Positions 1 through 7,164 of a DNA stretch of 15,038 nucleotides are shown in pieces. The first letter of the stretch is position 1. Each line of letters starts with the position of its first letter. Position numbers and translations under genes: made by a program. Below the pieces are notes generated by a model. The model was given only the letters and a program-made list of their open reading frames with translations. It had not been told where the DNA came from and made no database searches. Origin of the DNA: Deltaproteobacteria bacterium. Lineage in GTDB: Bacteria > Myxococcota > Polyangia > Haliangiales > Haliangiaceae. Where the stretch lies: contig JAGSPR010000122.1 of NCBI GenBank assembly GCA_018262455.1, positions 1 through 15,038 on the forward strand, in the 5' to 3' direction.

Positions 1-1185
1 TATCAAGGTCTGTGGTTCGGGCCAGCCGCGTTGCTGGCGCTGGTCGGCTGCGCCAGCGACAAAGCCGAGTGCTCGGACGTGTCGGGTACCGCGTGTACCT
101 GGGCCGGCGTCCAGCAGCATCGCGGCTTCAACAAGGATGGCCTCGACAAGCAGGACAGCTGGCTCGGCTTCGTGTCGGACCTGACGTTCGCCCCGGATGG
201 CCGGCCGTGGATCGTCGACTGGAACAACCACCGGATCCGTCGCGTCGAGCACGACGGAACGCTGAAGACGATGATCGGCACCGGGTACGAGGGCGACGGC
301 CCTCCCGGCGAGACCGACCGGCTCCCGCTCGGCAACGCCCTGGGCGCGCAGGCGGACACGGTGGCGCTCAACCATCCGACCGATCTCGAGTTCGCCCCCA
401 ACGGCACGGCGGTGCTCGCGTCGTGGCACAACAACAAGATCCGCGAGATGGATCCCGAGACCGGGATCGTCAAGGTGCTGGCCGGGAACAGCTACGGCTT
501 CACCGGGGAAGGGGTTCCTGCGTACGAGGCCGTGTTCAACCAGCCCAAGGCGCTCGCGATCGACGACGCCGGTCAGATCTACCTGATCGACCAGCGCAAC
601 GAGCGGATCCGCGTGATCGGCACCGACGAGGCCCGCACGATTCACACGCTCGCGGGCGATGGCGAGCGGGCCTACAGCGGCGACGGTGGCGATGCCAGCC
701 TGGCCCAGTTCTGGTGGGACGGCGGCACCACGCCGACCCCGAACGGTTCGCTCGTGTTCCGAGGCACCGAGCTGTACATCGCCGACACCAAGAACAACCG
801 GATCCGGAAGATCGATCTCACCACCAACAAGATCTCGTGCATCGCCGGGATCGGGACGCCCGGGAATTCCGGGGATGGCGGCTCGGCCCTGCTCGCCGAG
901 CTCAACGAGCCACTGGATCTCGAGCTCGGCCCCGACGGCCGGCTCTACGTCGCCGACACCTACAACAACGTCATCCGCGCGATCGATCTCGACACCGGCA
1001 TCATCGAGCGGGTGGCGGGGACGGGCGAACCCTGCGCGACGAAGACCAACTGCTTCGAGGCCGCGGAAGGGCTCGACGCCCTGTCCGTCAGGTTCGCGCA
1101 CCCGTACGGCATCGCGTTCGATCCGACCGGTAACCTTTACGTGGCTGACACCGACAACAGCCGCATCGTGAGGATCGCGAAATGA
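1..1185 (+). CDS. NHL-repeat six-bladed beta-propeller lipoprotein (A1), 5' end cut by window
   Basis: The frame is open to the left edge. Its first 17 codons read as the end of a lipoprotein signal peptide with lipobox L-V-G-C (Cys at window codon 17), so only a few start-proximal codons are missing; the TTG at 31 lies inside the signal and is unlikely to be the start. After the Cys come six NHL blades of the form DG-x-x-Y-x-A-D-x-x-N-x-x-I-R, including D-W-N-N-H-R-I-R (blade 1), L-N-H-P-T-D then W-H-N-N-K-I-R (blade 2), D-Q-R-N-E-R-I-R (blade 3) and three A-D-T blades, joined by G-x-G-D-G-G turns. NHL propellers bind ligands or proteins and a few, such as peptidylglycine lyase, are enzymes; no reaction can be assigned here. 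It is expected to sit on an envelope membrane facing the periplasm or surface. The stop overlaps the next gene by ATGA, so the two are translationally coupled. Its closest relative in the window is the gene at 7161-8315. Confidence 0.9.
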   Translation, partial: YQGLWFGPAALLALVGCASDKAECSDVSGTACTWAGVQQHRGFNKDGLDKQDSWLGFVSDLTFAPDGRPWIVDWNNHRIRRVEHDGTLKTMIGTGYEGDGPPGETDRLPLGNALGAQADTVALNHPTDLEFAPNGTAVLASWHNNKIREMDPETGIVKVLAGNSYGFTGEGVPAYEAVFNQPKALAIDDAGQIYLIDQRNERIRVIGTDEARTIHTLAGDGERAYSGDGGDASLAQFWWDGGTTPTPNGSLVFRGTELYIADTKNNRIRKIDLTTNKISCIAGIGTPGNSGDGGSALLAELNEPLDLELGPDGRLYVADTYNNVIRAIDLDTGIIERVAGTGEPCATKTNCFEAAEGLDALSVRFAHPYGIAFDPTGNLYVADTDNSRIVRIAK

Positions 1186-2489
1186 GCCACCGCCTTCAAA
1201 TCCTGTCCATGCTCGTCCTCGGTGGTGCACTCGGGGCCGCGTGCGGCGATAACCTGACGAAGGCGTGCGATCCCGATGAGCCGGGGACGATCTGCACGCT
1301 CGCCGGAGATGGAGCCGAGGGATACGGCGGCGACAACGGGCCCGCGCTCGCTGCCAATCTGTGGTGGCCGCAGGACACGGTGATCGCACCGAACGGCGAG
1401 CTGTGGATCCAGGACTTCAACAACTACCTCGTGCGCGCGGTCGACTCGCAGGGAGAGATCCGCACCGTGGTCGGCACCGGGCTACTCGGTGATAGCCCGT
1501 CACCGGCACAGGGCGACAAGTGCCCGGCGCTCGAGGCCGACTTCAATCACACCACGAGCATGCTGTTTCACGATGGCTACCTGTACATGGCGGCGTGGCA
1601 CGGCAGCCGGATCAAGCGCCTCAACTACGCGGACATGACCCTCGAGAACTTCGCCGGGATCGGCAAGCGCACGCTCTATTTCGGTGACGAGGGCCCGGCC
1701 ATCGAGGCCGCGTTCGATCTGCCGACCGCCATGGCGATCGATCCCGACGGCAACGTGGCGGTGATGGATCAGGCGAACCAGGTCATTCGCTTGATCGACC
1801 AGGCGGGCACCATCCATCGGATCGCCGGCAAGTGCGTGATCGAGACGGCCGGACCGTGCGCGAACCCCGTGCTGTGCCCGGGCAGCGACAAGTACGTGTG
1901 CGGCAATGCCGACGGCAGCGGCAATCCGCAGGCGTATTGCGGCACCAACGCCGGCTACGTCGGCACCGCGGACTGCGCGCTCGGGTACGCCGGCGATGGC
2001 GGCGATGCGCTCGAGCTACGGATGGGGCAGGAGTACGGCCAGATGGCGCACCCGTCCGGGCGGATCGTCTATGACAAGGCAGGCAACCTGATCTTTGCCG
2101 ACAGCACCAATCATCGCATCCGCAAGATCAACAAGTCCGACAACATCGTGAACACGATCGCCGGCACCGGCGTCGCTGGATTCTCCGGTGAAGGCGGCCC
2201 GGGCACCGAGGCCGAGATCAACTTCCCGGTCGATGTCGCGGTCGGACCCGACGGCGGCATCTACTTCGCCGATTTCGGGAACAGCTGCATCCGGAAGATC
2301 GATGCGGCCGGGGTGATCACGACGATCGCCGGACAGTGCAGCCCGAACCCGAGGGACTGGGGCTTCGAGGGCGATGGTGGCGCGCCCACGGCGGCCAAGC
2401 TCAACCAACCGTCGGGCATCGATCTCGTCGGCAACAAGCTCTACATCAGCGACACGTACAACAGCCGCATTCGCGTCGTGAACTTCTAG
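1182..2489 (+). CDS. NHL-repeat six-bladed beta-propeller lipoprotein (A2) with Cys-rich insertion
   Basis: This 435-residue protein starts at an ATG overlapping the previous stop (ATGA). Residues 1-20 are a signal peptide ending G-A-A before lipobox Cys21, followed by G-D-N. Six NHL blades follow: D-F-N-N-Y (blade 1), A-W-H-G-S-R-I-K (blade 2), D-Q-A-N-Q-V-I-R (blade 3), then A-D-S-T-N-H-R-I-R-K, A-D-F-G-N and S-D-T-Y-N-S-R-I-R blades. Between blades 3 and 4 is an insertion with six cysteines (about residues 218-265) before G-Y-A-G-D-G-G-D-A, suggesting a disulfide-braced loop in an oxidising compartment. The paralogue at 5908-7164 carries a six-Cys insertion in the same place. The gene sits in a probable operon with the propeller before it and the P460-like gene one base after it. 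The function is unknown; the fold assignment is firm. Confidence 0.92.
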   Translation: MSHRLQILSMLVLGGALGAACGDNLTKACDPDEPGTICTLAGDGAEGYGGDNGPALAANLWWPQDTVIAPNGELWIQDFNNYLVRAVDSQGEIRTVVGTGLLGDSPSPAQGDKCPALEADFNHTTSMLFHDGYLYMAAWHGSRIKRLNYADMTLENFAGIGKRTLYFGDEGPAIEAAFDLPTAMAIDPDGNVAVMDQANQVIRLIDQAGTIHRIAGKCVIETAGPCANPVLCPGSDKYVCGNADGSGNPQAYCGTNAGYVGTADCALGYAGDGGDALELRMGQEYGQMAHPSGRIVYDKAGNLIFADSTNHRIRKINKSDNIVNTIAGTGVAGFSGEGGPGTEAEINFPVDVAVGPDGGIYFADFGNSCIRKIDAAGVITTIAGQCSPNPRDWGFEGDGGAPTAAKLNQPSGIDLVGNKLYISDTYNSRIRVVNF

Positions 2490-2490
2490 G

Positions 2491-2955
2491 ATGGCTGGCA
2501 CGAACCGCGGCGCGTTCGCGCTTGCCGGGTTCCTGGTGGCTTGTGGTGGACCGGACGGGGAACCACCGGGATTCCCCGCCGACTACACCACGAGCTTCAC
2601 CGAGGTCCGCAACTGTCGGCGCAGCATCGATCACGACCAGAACAACGTCCGCGTCGTGGCCTCACCCGACGCGCGCGAGGCCTATCAAGGCCGCGCGATC
2701 CCGTTTCCCACCGGCGCCATCGTCTTGAAGGAGCAGTACGGCCCGGCAGACACGACCTGCGCGGGGGACATCGTCGACTACACCGTGATGATCCGGCTGG
2801 CGACCGGCAGCGCACCGGCCACCCTGGACTGGACCTGGCAACACGTTTCGGCCGACCGTGAGATCCTGCCGGACGACATCATGAAGTGTACGCGGTGCCA
2901 CGCTGATTGCGCCGCGCAGTCGGTGGGGTACATGGGCACTTGCGAAGAGCCCTGA
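2491..2955 (+). CDS. Cytochrome P460-family c-type haem lipoprotein
   Basis: This 154-residue protein starts one base after the preceding stop, so it probably belongs to the same transcript as the two NHL lipoproteins. Residues 1-17 form a signal ending L-V-A before lipobox Cys18. The body shows the P460 pattern: an A-R-E-A-Y segment, then F-P-x-G-A-I-V-L-K-E-Q-Y, then D-W-T-W, and a C-terminal haem attachment motif C133-T-R-C136-H137, with further cysteines at 140 and 151. Cytochrome P460 family members carry one covalent c-type haem; classical ones oxidise hydroxylamine or bind NO, others have no known substrate. Whether the haem-lysine crosslink of true P460 exists here cannot be read with certainty. 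The protein is inferred to be a membrane-anchored haem partner of the NHL propellers. Confidence 0.85.
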   Translation: MAGTNRGAFALAGFLVACGGPDGEPPGFPADYTTSFTEVRNCRRSIDHDQNNVRVVASPDAREAYQGRAIPFPTGAIVLKEQYGPADTTCAGDIVDYTVMIRLATGSAPATLDWTWQHVSADREILPDDIMKCTRCHADCAAQSVGYMGTCEEP

Positions 2956-3028
2956 ACGACCACGAACGCCACGTCGCGGGCCAACACGAATCGCGCCGCG
3001 ACTTCGAGCGCGCGGTGCAAGCGTACCG

Positions 3029-3616
3029 CTAGCGCTCGTAGCTGGCTTTGGGGCGGCGGCGGCCAGCGACCGCCAGGCCCAGCGCGAACAGCCCCGCCCA
3101 CACGCTCCCGCCACCGGCCGCGCTGCAGCCGGCCGTGTCGTCACACGGCGGTTCGAGGTGGAGCGCGCCGATCGCGGCATCGCAGCTGGTCGCCGTACTC
3201 GCGGCGACGTACGTCGCCAGGTCGACCTGCACGGTGTCGTCGAAGCCGCACGCGACGCCCTGCGCCGTGATCCGGCGCGCCGTGCTGGTGAACTGGCTGA
3301 TCACCACGACCACGTCGTCGCCCACTGCGGCGCCCTGCGCCAGGTCATCGATCCCGATGGTCTGGCCGACCGAGGTGGCGGCCCCACCGGCAGTCATGAC
3401 CTCGCTCACCAGCACCTTGCCGCCCGTCCCACCGACTCCGATCTCCGAGATCGTGCCGCGGGCCACCGTCGCGTCGACCTGCGCCGCGTTGCAGAGGTCC
3501 GCCTGGCAGGTGATGCAGTCCGCCGCGGCTGGCGCGAGCTCCGCGAAGCTGCCGACGGAAAACGCCCCGAGCATCAGGAGTCCCATCCAGGTAGAGCCGA
3601 TCGTTCGTTTGCGCAT
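3029..3616 (-). CDS. Secreted MYXO-CTERM protein
   Basis: The chosen ATG (complement of 3614-3616) begins a 195-residue product with a clear signal peptide (M-R-K-R, hydrophobic stretch, cleavage after A-A-A at about residue 32) and has AGGA about 6-7 nt upstream; the same frame stays open further upstream without a better start. The mature part opens with a Cys cluster (C34, C37, C42) and is otherwise Gly/Val/Thr-rich with Cys at 123, 145 and 158. The C-terminus is a MYXO-CTERM sorting signal: Gly-Cys164-Ser, a Gly run, a short hydrophobic helix (about 171-185) and Arg-Arg-Arg. In myxobacteria such tails are processed by myxosortases and the protein ends up on the cell surface. The middle domain matches nothing I recognise. 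It converges with the P460-like gene across a 73-base gap. Confidence 0.82.
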   Translation of the reverse strand: MRKRTIGSTWMGLLMLGAFSVGSFAELAPAAADCITCQADLCNAAQVDATVARGTISEIGVGGTGGKVLVSEVMTAGGAATSVGQTIGIDDLAQGAAVGDDVVVVISQFTSTARRITAQGVACGFDDTVQVDLATYVAASTATSCDAAIGALHLEPPCDDTAGCSAAGGGSVWAGLFALGLAVAGRRRPKASYER

Positions 3617-3736
3617 GAGGTGTCCTATCGCAACTGTGAGGCCAGGTGCGACTCTCCGTGAAGTCAGCCAGTTACCCTCTGGCCGCTTCCGCAAATCTTT
3701 GGATCTCTGACATCGGCGTCCTGGCCAAGCCGGTGA

Positions 3737-3752
3737 CCACCGACTTCGGTGG
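3737..3752. other. Perfect inverted repeat in intergenic spacer
   Basis: Arms CCACCG and CGGTGG flank ACTT. It lies in the 217-base spacer between two leftward genes (starts at 3616 and stop at 3834), about 80 bases past the stop of the upstream gene. It could act as a terminator or RNA-processing hairpin, but no T-run follows on either strand. Nothing else was recognised in this spacer, which must also hold the promoter of the MYXO-CTERM gene. Confidence 0.4.
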
Positions 3753-3833
3753 GCTCCATCGATCGCGGGGTCGCGAAGTCCGCACCGCCACAGGAGACCG
3801 AGATCAGGACGCTCAGCTGCGTCACCTGGAGTC

Positions 3834-4442
3834 TCAGTCCCGGCGGCACAGCACGAAGTAGTGGTCGAGCGGTCGCTCGCCCTTGTAGGCAGCGCCGACC
3901 GAGACGTGGCGCGACACGCGGCGCATGAAGTCGCGAGTCCGGTGGTAGACGAAGCGCTGCAGGCCGTGGCTGTTCTCGACCACGCGAGGCCAGCCGGCGG
4001 GCACCGGCCCGTCGGGGACCTGGTAGTAGTCGATGACCACCGGGCCGCGCGCGACCCACGCCGGCCGCCCGGCGGTGGGCACCGCGACGAAGTAGCCCGG
4101 CCCGATGGCGCGCCGGCTGACGCCCTCGTTGTAGCCGAACAGCCGCGCAGCATCGCCGGCCACCCGACAGAACCGCTTCTGGAACCGACGGAACGGCGAC
4201 GGCAACGGCAGGGTATTCATGCCGTCGTGGATCACCTCGCGCTCGGGCGGAGCTTCGCCGACGAAGTGCGCGAGCCCGATGGCCGGCGCGTGGGCCGCCT
4301 TGTCGTAGAGCAGCCGCTGATGCGCGCGGTCGAGGGTGGTCGTCTCCGCGGCGCGCGCGACCGGGTCGAGCGCGTCGAGGTGAGCAGCGATCGCATCGAC
4401 ACCGACCGTGGGATCACCGACGAGCTCGAGCAGGTGGGGCAT
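3834..4442 (-). CDS. Uncharacterised 202-residue protein, probably cytoplasmic
   Basis: I do not recognise this family. The ATG at 4442 gives a soluble protein with no signal peptide and no membrane segment. The N-terminal third (about 1-75) is Ala/His/Asp-rich and looks alpha-helical. The C-terminal part looks beta-rich, with G-P-G-Y-F-V-A-V-P, V-V-I-D-Y-Y-Q-V-P and H-Y-F-V-L-C segments and many aromatic and Arg residues (R-R-F-Q-K-R-F-C-R). Codon use and GC level match its neighbours and the opposite strand offers nothing better, so it is likely a real gene. It diverges from the barrel-thioredoxin gene across 99 bases holding a long palindrome, so the two may share regulation. The segment around residues 80-120 resembles helix-rich lipid- or nucleotide-binding proteins only vaguely, and no function is proposed. 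Confidence 0.72.
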   Translation of the reverse strand: MPHLLELVGDPTVGVDAIAAHLDALDPVARAAETTTLDRAHQRLLYDKAAHAPAIGLAHFVGEAPPEREVIHDGMNTLPLPSPFRRFQKRFCRVAGDAARLFGYNEGVSRRAIGPGYFVAVPTAGRPAWVARGPVVIDYYQVPDGPVPAGWPRVVENSHGLQRFVYHRTRDFMRRVSRHVSVGAAYKGERPLDHYFVLCRRD

Positions 4443-4465
4443 CGGGGCAGGCTACCAACGTTGTG

Positions 4466-4492
4466 GTCGGATGCGGTGCGACCGGATCCGAC
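4466..4492. promoter_or_regulatory. Imperfect 27-bp palindrome in a divergent intergenic region (candidate operator)
   Basis: Arms GTCGGATGCGGT (4466-4477) and ACCGGATCCGAC (4481-4492) are separated by GCG and pair at 11 of 12 positions, with one G/G mismatch. It lies between two divergent starts, 24 bases from the leftward ATG (4442) and 49 bases from the rightward ATG (4542). That position and symmetry suit a dimeric repressor or activator site; as RNA it would fold into a strong leader hairpin for the rightward gene. The regulator is unknown. Confidence 0.5.
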
Positions 4493-4541
4493 TTCTTGGG
4501 GTGGACCTCTGTGGAGAGCCACGTGCTAGCGTCGGGCTCGG

Positions 4542-5873
4542 ATGGTGTTACTCCGGTGGCTCGTCGTGGTGGCGACCATGACCTGCGCGCCGCTCGCTCA
4601 TGCGGGCCAAGCGACGTGCAGCAACCCCGGCGTGCCGGTCGGGGCCGCGGCGACCGGCGACCTGATGCCGGGGCGGCTGACCCTGAACCTCACCGCCGGG
4701 CTGTTGCCGATCCACAGCAAGCAGGTGCTCGACGAGGCGCAGGGCCAGGTGCTCTACGACACTCGGCTCGTGCTGGTCGAGACTCGCGTCGCCGGCGAGT
4801 ACGCGCTGCGTCCGTGGATCGCGGTCGGATTCGCGATGCCGTACCGCGTGGTCGATGTCAGCGTCACGAACCGCGATCCGTCCACCGGGATGGAGCTGCC
4901 GACCGCCTCGACCATTCACGAGCGCACCGAGACGCTGCGCGGGATCGGCGATCCGTCGCTCGGCGTGCATCTCGCTCGCGAGCTCGGCGCGATTCGCCTG
5001 CACGCACGCTTCGGCACCAGCCTTCCGCTCGGCAGGACCGAGGAAGACCCGTTCCTGCTCGGGACGATCGGCCAGGAGCACGAACACATCCAGTTCGGCA
5101 GCGGCACGCTCATCCCGTTTGCCGTGGTCGAAGCGCAGCGCGCGATCTCGCGCATCACGATCTCGGGCTGGGCGCTCGCACATGTCTCGCTCTACGAGAA
5201 TGGCAAGGGATTCCGCGCAGGCCACCGGTTCTCCGGCGGGTTCACGGGTACCTCGGGATTCGGCCTGCGCGACTGGACGTTCAGCCTCGCCGCCGAGGCC
5301 CATGGCGAGACCGCCGAGCGCTGGCAGGGCACGATCCATCCCGGCGAAGGCAACGCGGGCCGGTTCGACTTGTTCACCGGCGCGACTGCCGCGTGGCGAC
5401 CGATGCGCAGCCTCGCGGTGGTCGCCGACCTCAAGCTGCCGGTCTACTCGCACGTGGTCGGTCCCCAGCTCGATTACGGTGTGGTCGCAGGGCTCGGCCT
5501 GATCGCGACGTTCGATCTGAAGAAGCGCGCGACCTGGCGCGGCCTCGATCACGCCGCGGTCGGCAGCGATCTGGCGCTCGTGCCGGTGGCGGGTCGGATC
5601 ACGGTGTTCGACCTGTGGGCGGTGTGGTGCGCGCCGTGTCGCGAGCTCGACAGCAGGCTCGAAGCGCTCGTGCGCGCCCATCCCGAGCGGCTCGCGGTGC
5701 GCACGCTCGATGTCGGCGACAGCGATTCCGCCGCGTGGAAACGCTACCTCGCCCCGGGCACCTTCGACCTGCCGCACGTCAAGGTGTACGACATCGACGG
5801 CACGCTGCTGTTCGAGCGGAGCGCGCCGCCTGCCGAGCTGGCTCGCGCGATCGAGGAGCTGCTGCGCCGTTAA
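4542..5873 (+). CDS. Outer-membrane beta-barrel protein fused to a C-terminal thioredoxin domain
   Basis: This 443-residue protein has a signal peptide at 1-21 (M-V-L-L-R-W, hydrophobic core, A-H-A cleavage). Residues about 22-335 read as alternating beta-strands of an outer-membrane barrel resembling the MetA-pathway/transporter-like barrels, with G-I-G-D-P-S-L-G, L-P-L-G-R, and I-Q-F-G-S-G-T-L-I-P-F segments. Residues about 345-443 form a thioredoxin fold: strand V-F-D-L-W-A-V, active site W362-C-A-P-C366, a cis-Pro candidate P411 in L-P-H-V-K-V-Y, and a final amphipathic helix. Both catalytic cysteines are present, so disulfide exchange in the periplasm is plausible. Thioredoxin folds are usually separate TlpA/DsbE-like proteins, which makes the fusion unusual. 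There is no strong ribosome site; Met13 is an alternative start but would spoil the signal peptide. It converges on the second NHL module across 34 bases. Confidence 0.85.
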   Translation: MVLLRWLVVVATMTCAPLAHAGQATCSNPGVPVGAAATGDLMPGRLTLNLTAGLLPIHSKQVLDEAQGQVLYDTRLVLVETRVAGEYALRPWIAVGFAMPYRVVDVSVTNRDPSTGMELPTASTIHERTETLRGIGDPSLGVHLARELGAIRLHARFGTSLPLGRTEEDPFLLGTIGQEHEHIQFGSGTLIPFAVVEAQRAISRITISGWALAHVSLYENGKGFRAGHRFSGGFTGTSGFGLRDWTFSLAAEAHGETAERWQGTIHPGEGNAGRFDLFTGATAAWRPMRSLAVVADLKLPVYSHVVGPQLDYGVVAGLGLIATFDLKKRATWRGLDHAAVGSDLALVPVAGRITVFDLWAVWCAPCRELDSRLEALVRAHPERLAVRTLDVGDSDSAAWKRYLAPGTFDLPHVKVYDIDGTLLFERSAPPAELARAIEELLRR

Positions 5874-5907
5874 CCTGGGGTTAGTTAGCCCACGGGGGCC
5901 GAGCGCC

Positions 5908-7164
5908 TCACCTCAACAGGACCGACCGGATCACGTTGTTGCCGGTGTCCGAGATGTACAACACGTCGCCCGCGAGCTCGAGCCCGTAGGGTCGCTTGAG
6001 GGTGGCGAGCTCGGCGGGCGCGCCATCCCCGGCGAAGCCGCTCTCTCCGCAGGTGCCTGCGAACGTGCGGATCGTGCCGGCCGGATCGATCGCGCGGACG
6101 CAGTGGTTGTAGACATCCGTGAAGTAGATCGAGCCATCGCCATCGATCGCGAGATCGACCGGGTTGAACAGCCTGGCCTGGACCGCCGGCCCACCATCGC
6201 CGGCATAGCCACTCTGCGGGACGCCGTCGATCGGCGCCGTGCCGGCCACCCGCGAGACGTTGCCTGCCGTGTCGATCTTGCGAATGAGGGCATTCACGGT
6301 ATCGGCGAAGTACAGGTTGCCGGCGGCATCGAATGCGATCCGGCCCGCCGGATCTGCCGACTGCCCGAACGGCTGTGACATCCGGAGATCGATCGCGGGC
6401 CCATCATCGCCGCCATACGAGGGAGAGCACGGTGCGCCGCAGGTCGCCATCGAACCGCACGTGAACTTGCCTGATGGTGCCGGGCATGGGGTGGGCTCGA
6501 CACCCGGCGCACAGGGACCACCGCCGAGCGGTGGGCTGGCGTCGACGACGCACCGGCCAGCGAGCCGATGGATGTTGCCCGCGGCATCGACTCGCCGGAG
6601 GACCTGATTTGCCTGGTCCATGATCACGAGGTCGCCGTTGGGCGCAAACGCGAGGCTCGCGGGGAGATCGAGCGATGACGTGAGGGCAGGGCCCTCGTCG
6701 CCGAAGTATGCGCGCCGGCCGTCGCCACACGAGTCGGAGATCTCGCCCGAAGCCAGATCGATCCGTCGCAGCTTGCTGTTGTGCCAGGCGGCGACGACGA
6801 GCTGGTTGGTCCTGGGATCGAGCACGAGTCCGGTCGGGTGATTGAGATCCGAGTTCGCAGGATCGTCCAGCGTCCCACCGAGCTCGCCGCGACCGGCGAC
6901 CTGGCGGATCTTGCCATCGGGATCGAGCTTACGAATCCGGTGGTTGTTCCAGTCGAGGATGAACAGCGAACCCTCGAGGAACAGGGTGTCCTGGGGAAGT
7001 GACATCCGAGCCGCGAGCGCATCGCCCTCGTCACCGGCATAGCCGAACGAGCCGTCGCCCGCGATCGTGCAGATGTCACCGACGACGGTCGGGTCGCAGG
7101 TGGGGCGCTCGTCGCCGCCGCAGCCGGCGACCACAGCGATCGCGAGGTAGCGCTTGCGGATCAT
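5908..7164 (-). CDS. NHL-repeat six-bladed beta-propeller lipoprotein (B2) with Cys-rich insertion
   Basis: This 418-residue paralogue of the gene at 1182-2489 starts at an ATG (7164) that overlaps the preceding stop by ATGA. The signal M-I-R-K-R plus hydrophobic stretch ends V-A-G before lipobox Cys15, followed by G-G-D-E. The same blade order is kept: D-W-N-N-H-R-I-R, then L-N-H-P-T-G and A-W-H-N-S-K-L-R, then D-Q-A-N-Q-V-L-R-R, and three A-D/T-D/S-D blades ending S-D-T-G-N-N-V-I-R. Between blades 3 and 4 it has a Pro/Gly-rich six-Cys insertion (coding bases about 6427-6552) of different sequence but the same position as in A2. It is the last gene of the leftward module and is predicted to be membrane-anchored. 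The role is unknown. Confidence 0.92.
   Translation of the reverse strand: MIRKRYLAIAVVAGCGGDERPTCDPTVVGDICTIAGDGSFGYAGDEGDALAARMSLPQDTLFLEGSLFILDWNNHRIRKLDPDGKIRQVAGRGELGGTLDDPANSDLNHPTGLVLDPRTNQLVVAAWHNSKLRRIDLASGEISDSCGDGRRAYFGDEGPALTSSLDLPASLAFAPNGDLVIMDQANQVLRRVDAAGNIHRLAGRCVVDASPPLGGGPCAPGVEPTPCPAPSGKFTCGSMATCGAPCSPSYGGDDGPAIDLRMSQPFGQSADPAGRIAFDAAGNLYFADTVNALIRKIDTAGNVSRVAGTAPIDGVPQSGYAGDGGPAVQARLFNPVDLAIDGDGSIYFTDVYNHCVRAIDPAGTIRTFAGTCGESGFAGDGAPAELATLKRPYGLELAGDVLYISDTGNNVIRSVLLR

Noticed and set aside
12..1133. Long open frame offset by one from the first NHL gene, Arg-rich product
   Set aside because: It shadows the propeller frame in GC-rich DNA; the product is an Arg/Asp/His-rich string without domain, while the other frame has signal and blades.
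2973..3002. Inverted repeat GTCGCG / CGCGAC in the convergent gap after the P460-like gene
   Set aside because: Arms of 6 bases with an 18-base loop in GC-rich DNA and no T-run; too weak to call a terminator.
4463..5884. Open frames of over 400 codons overlapping the barrel-thioredoxin gene, on both strands
   Set aside because: Their products are Arg/Ala/Asp-rich with no motif; the chosen frame carries a signal peptide, barrel strands and W-C-A-P-C.
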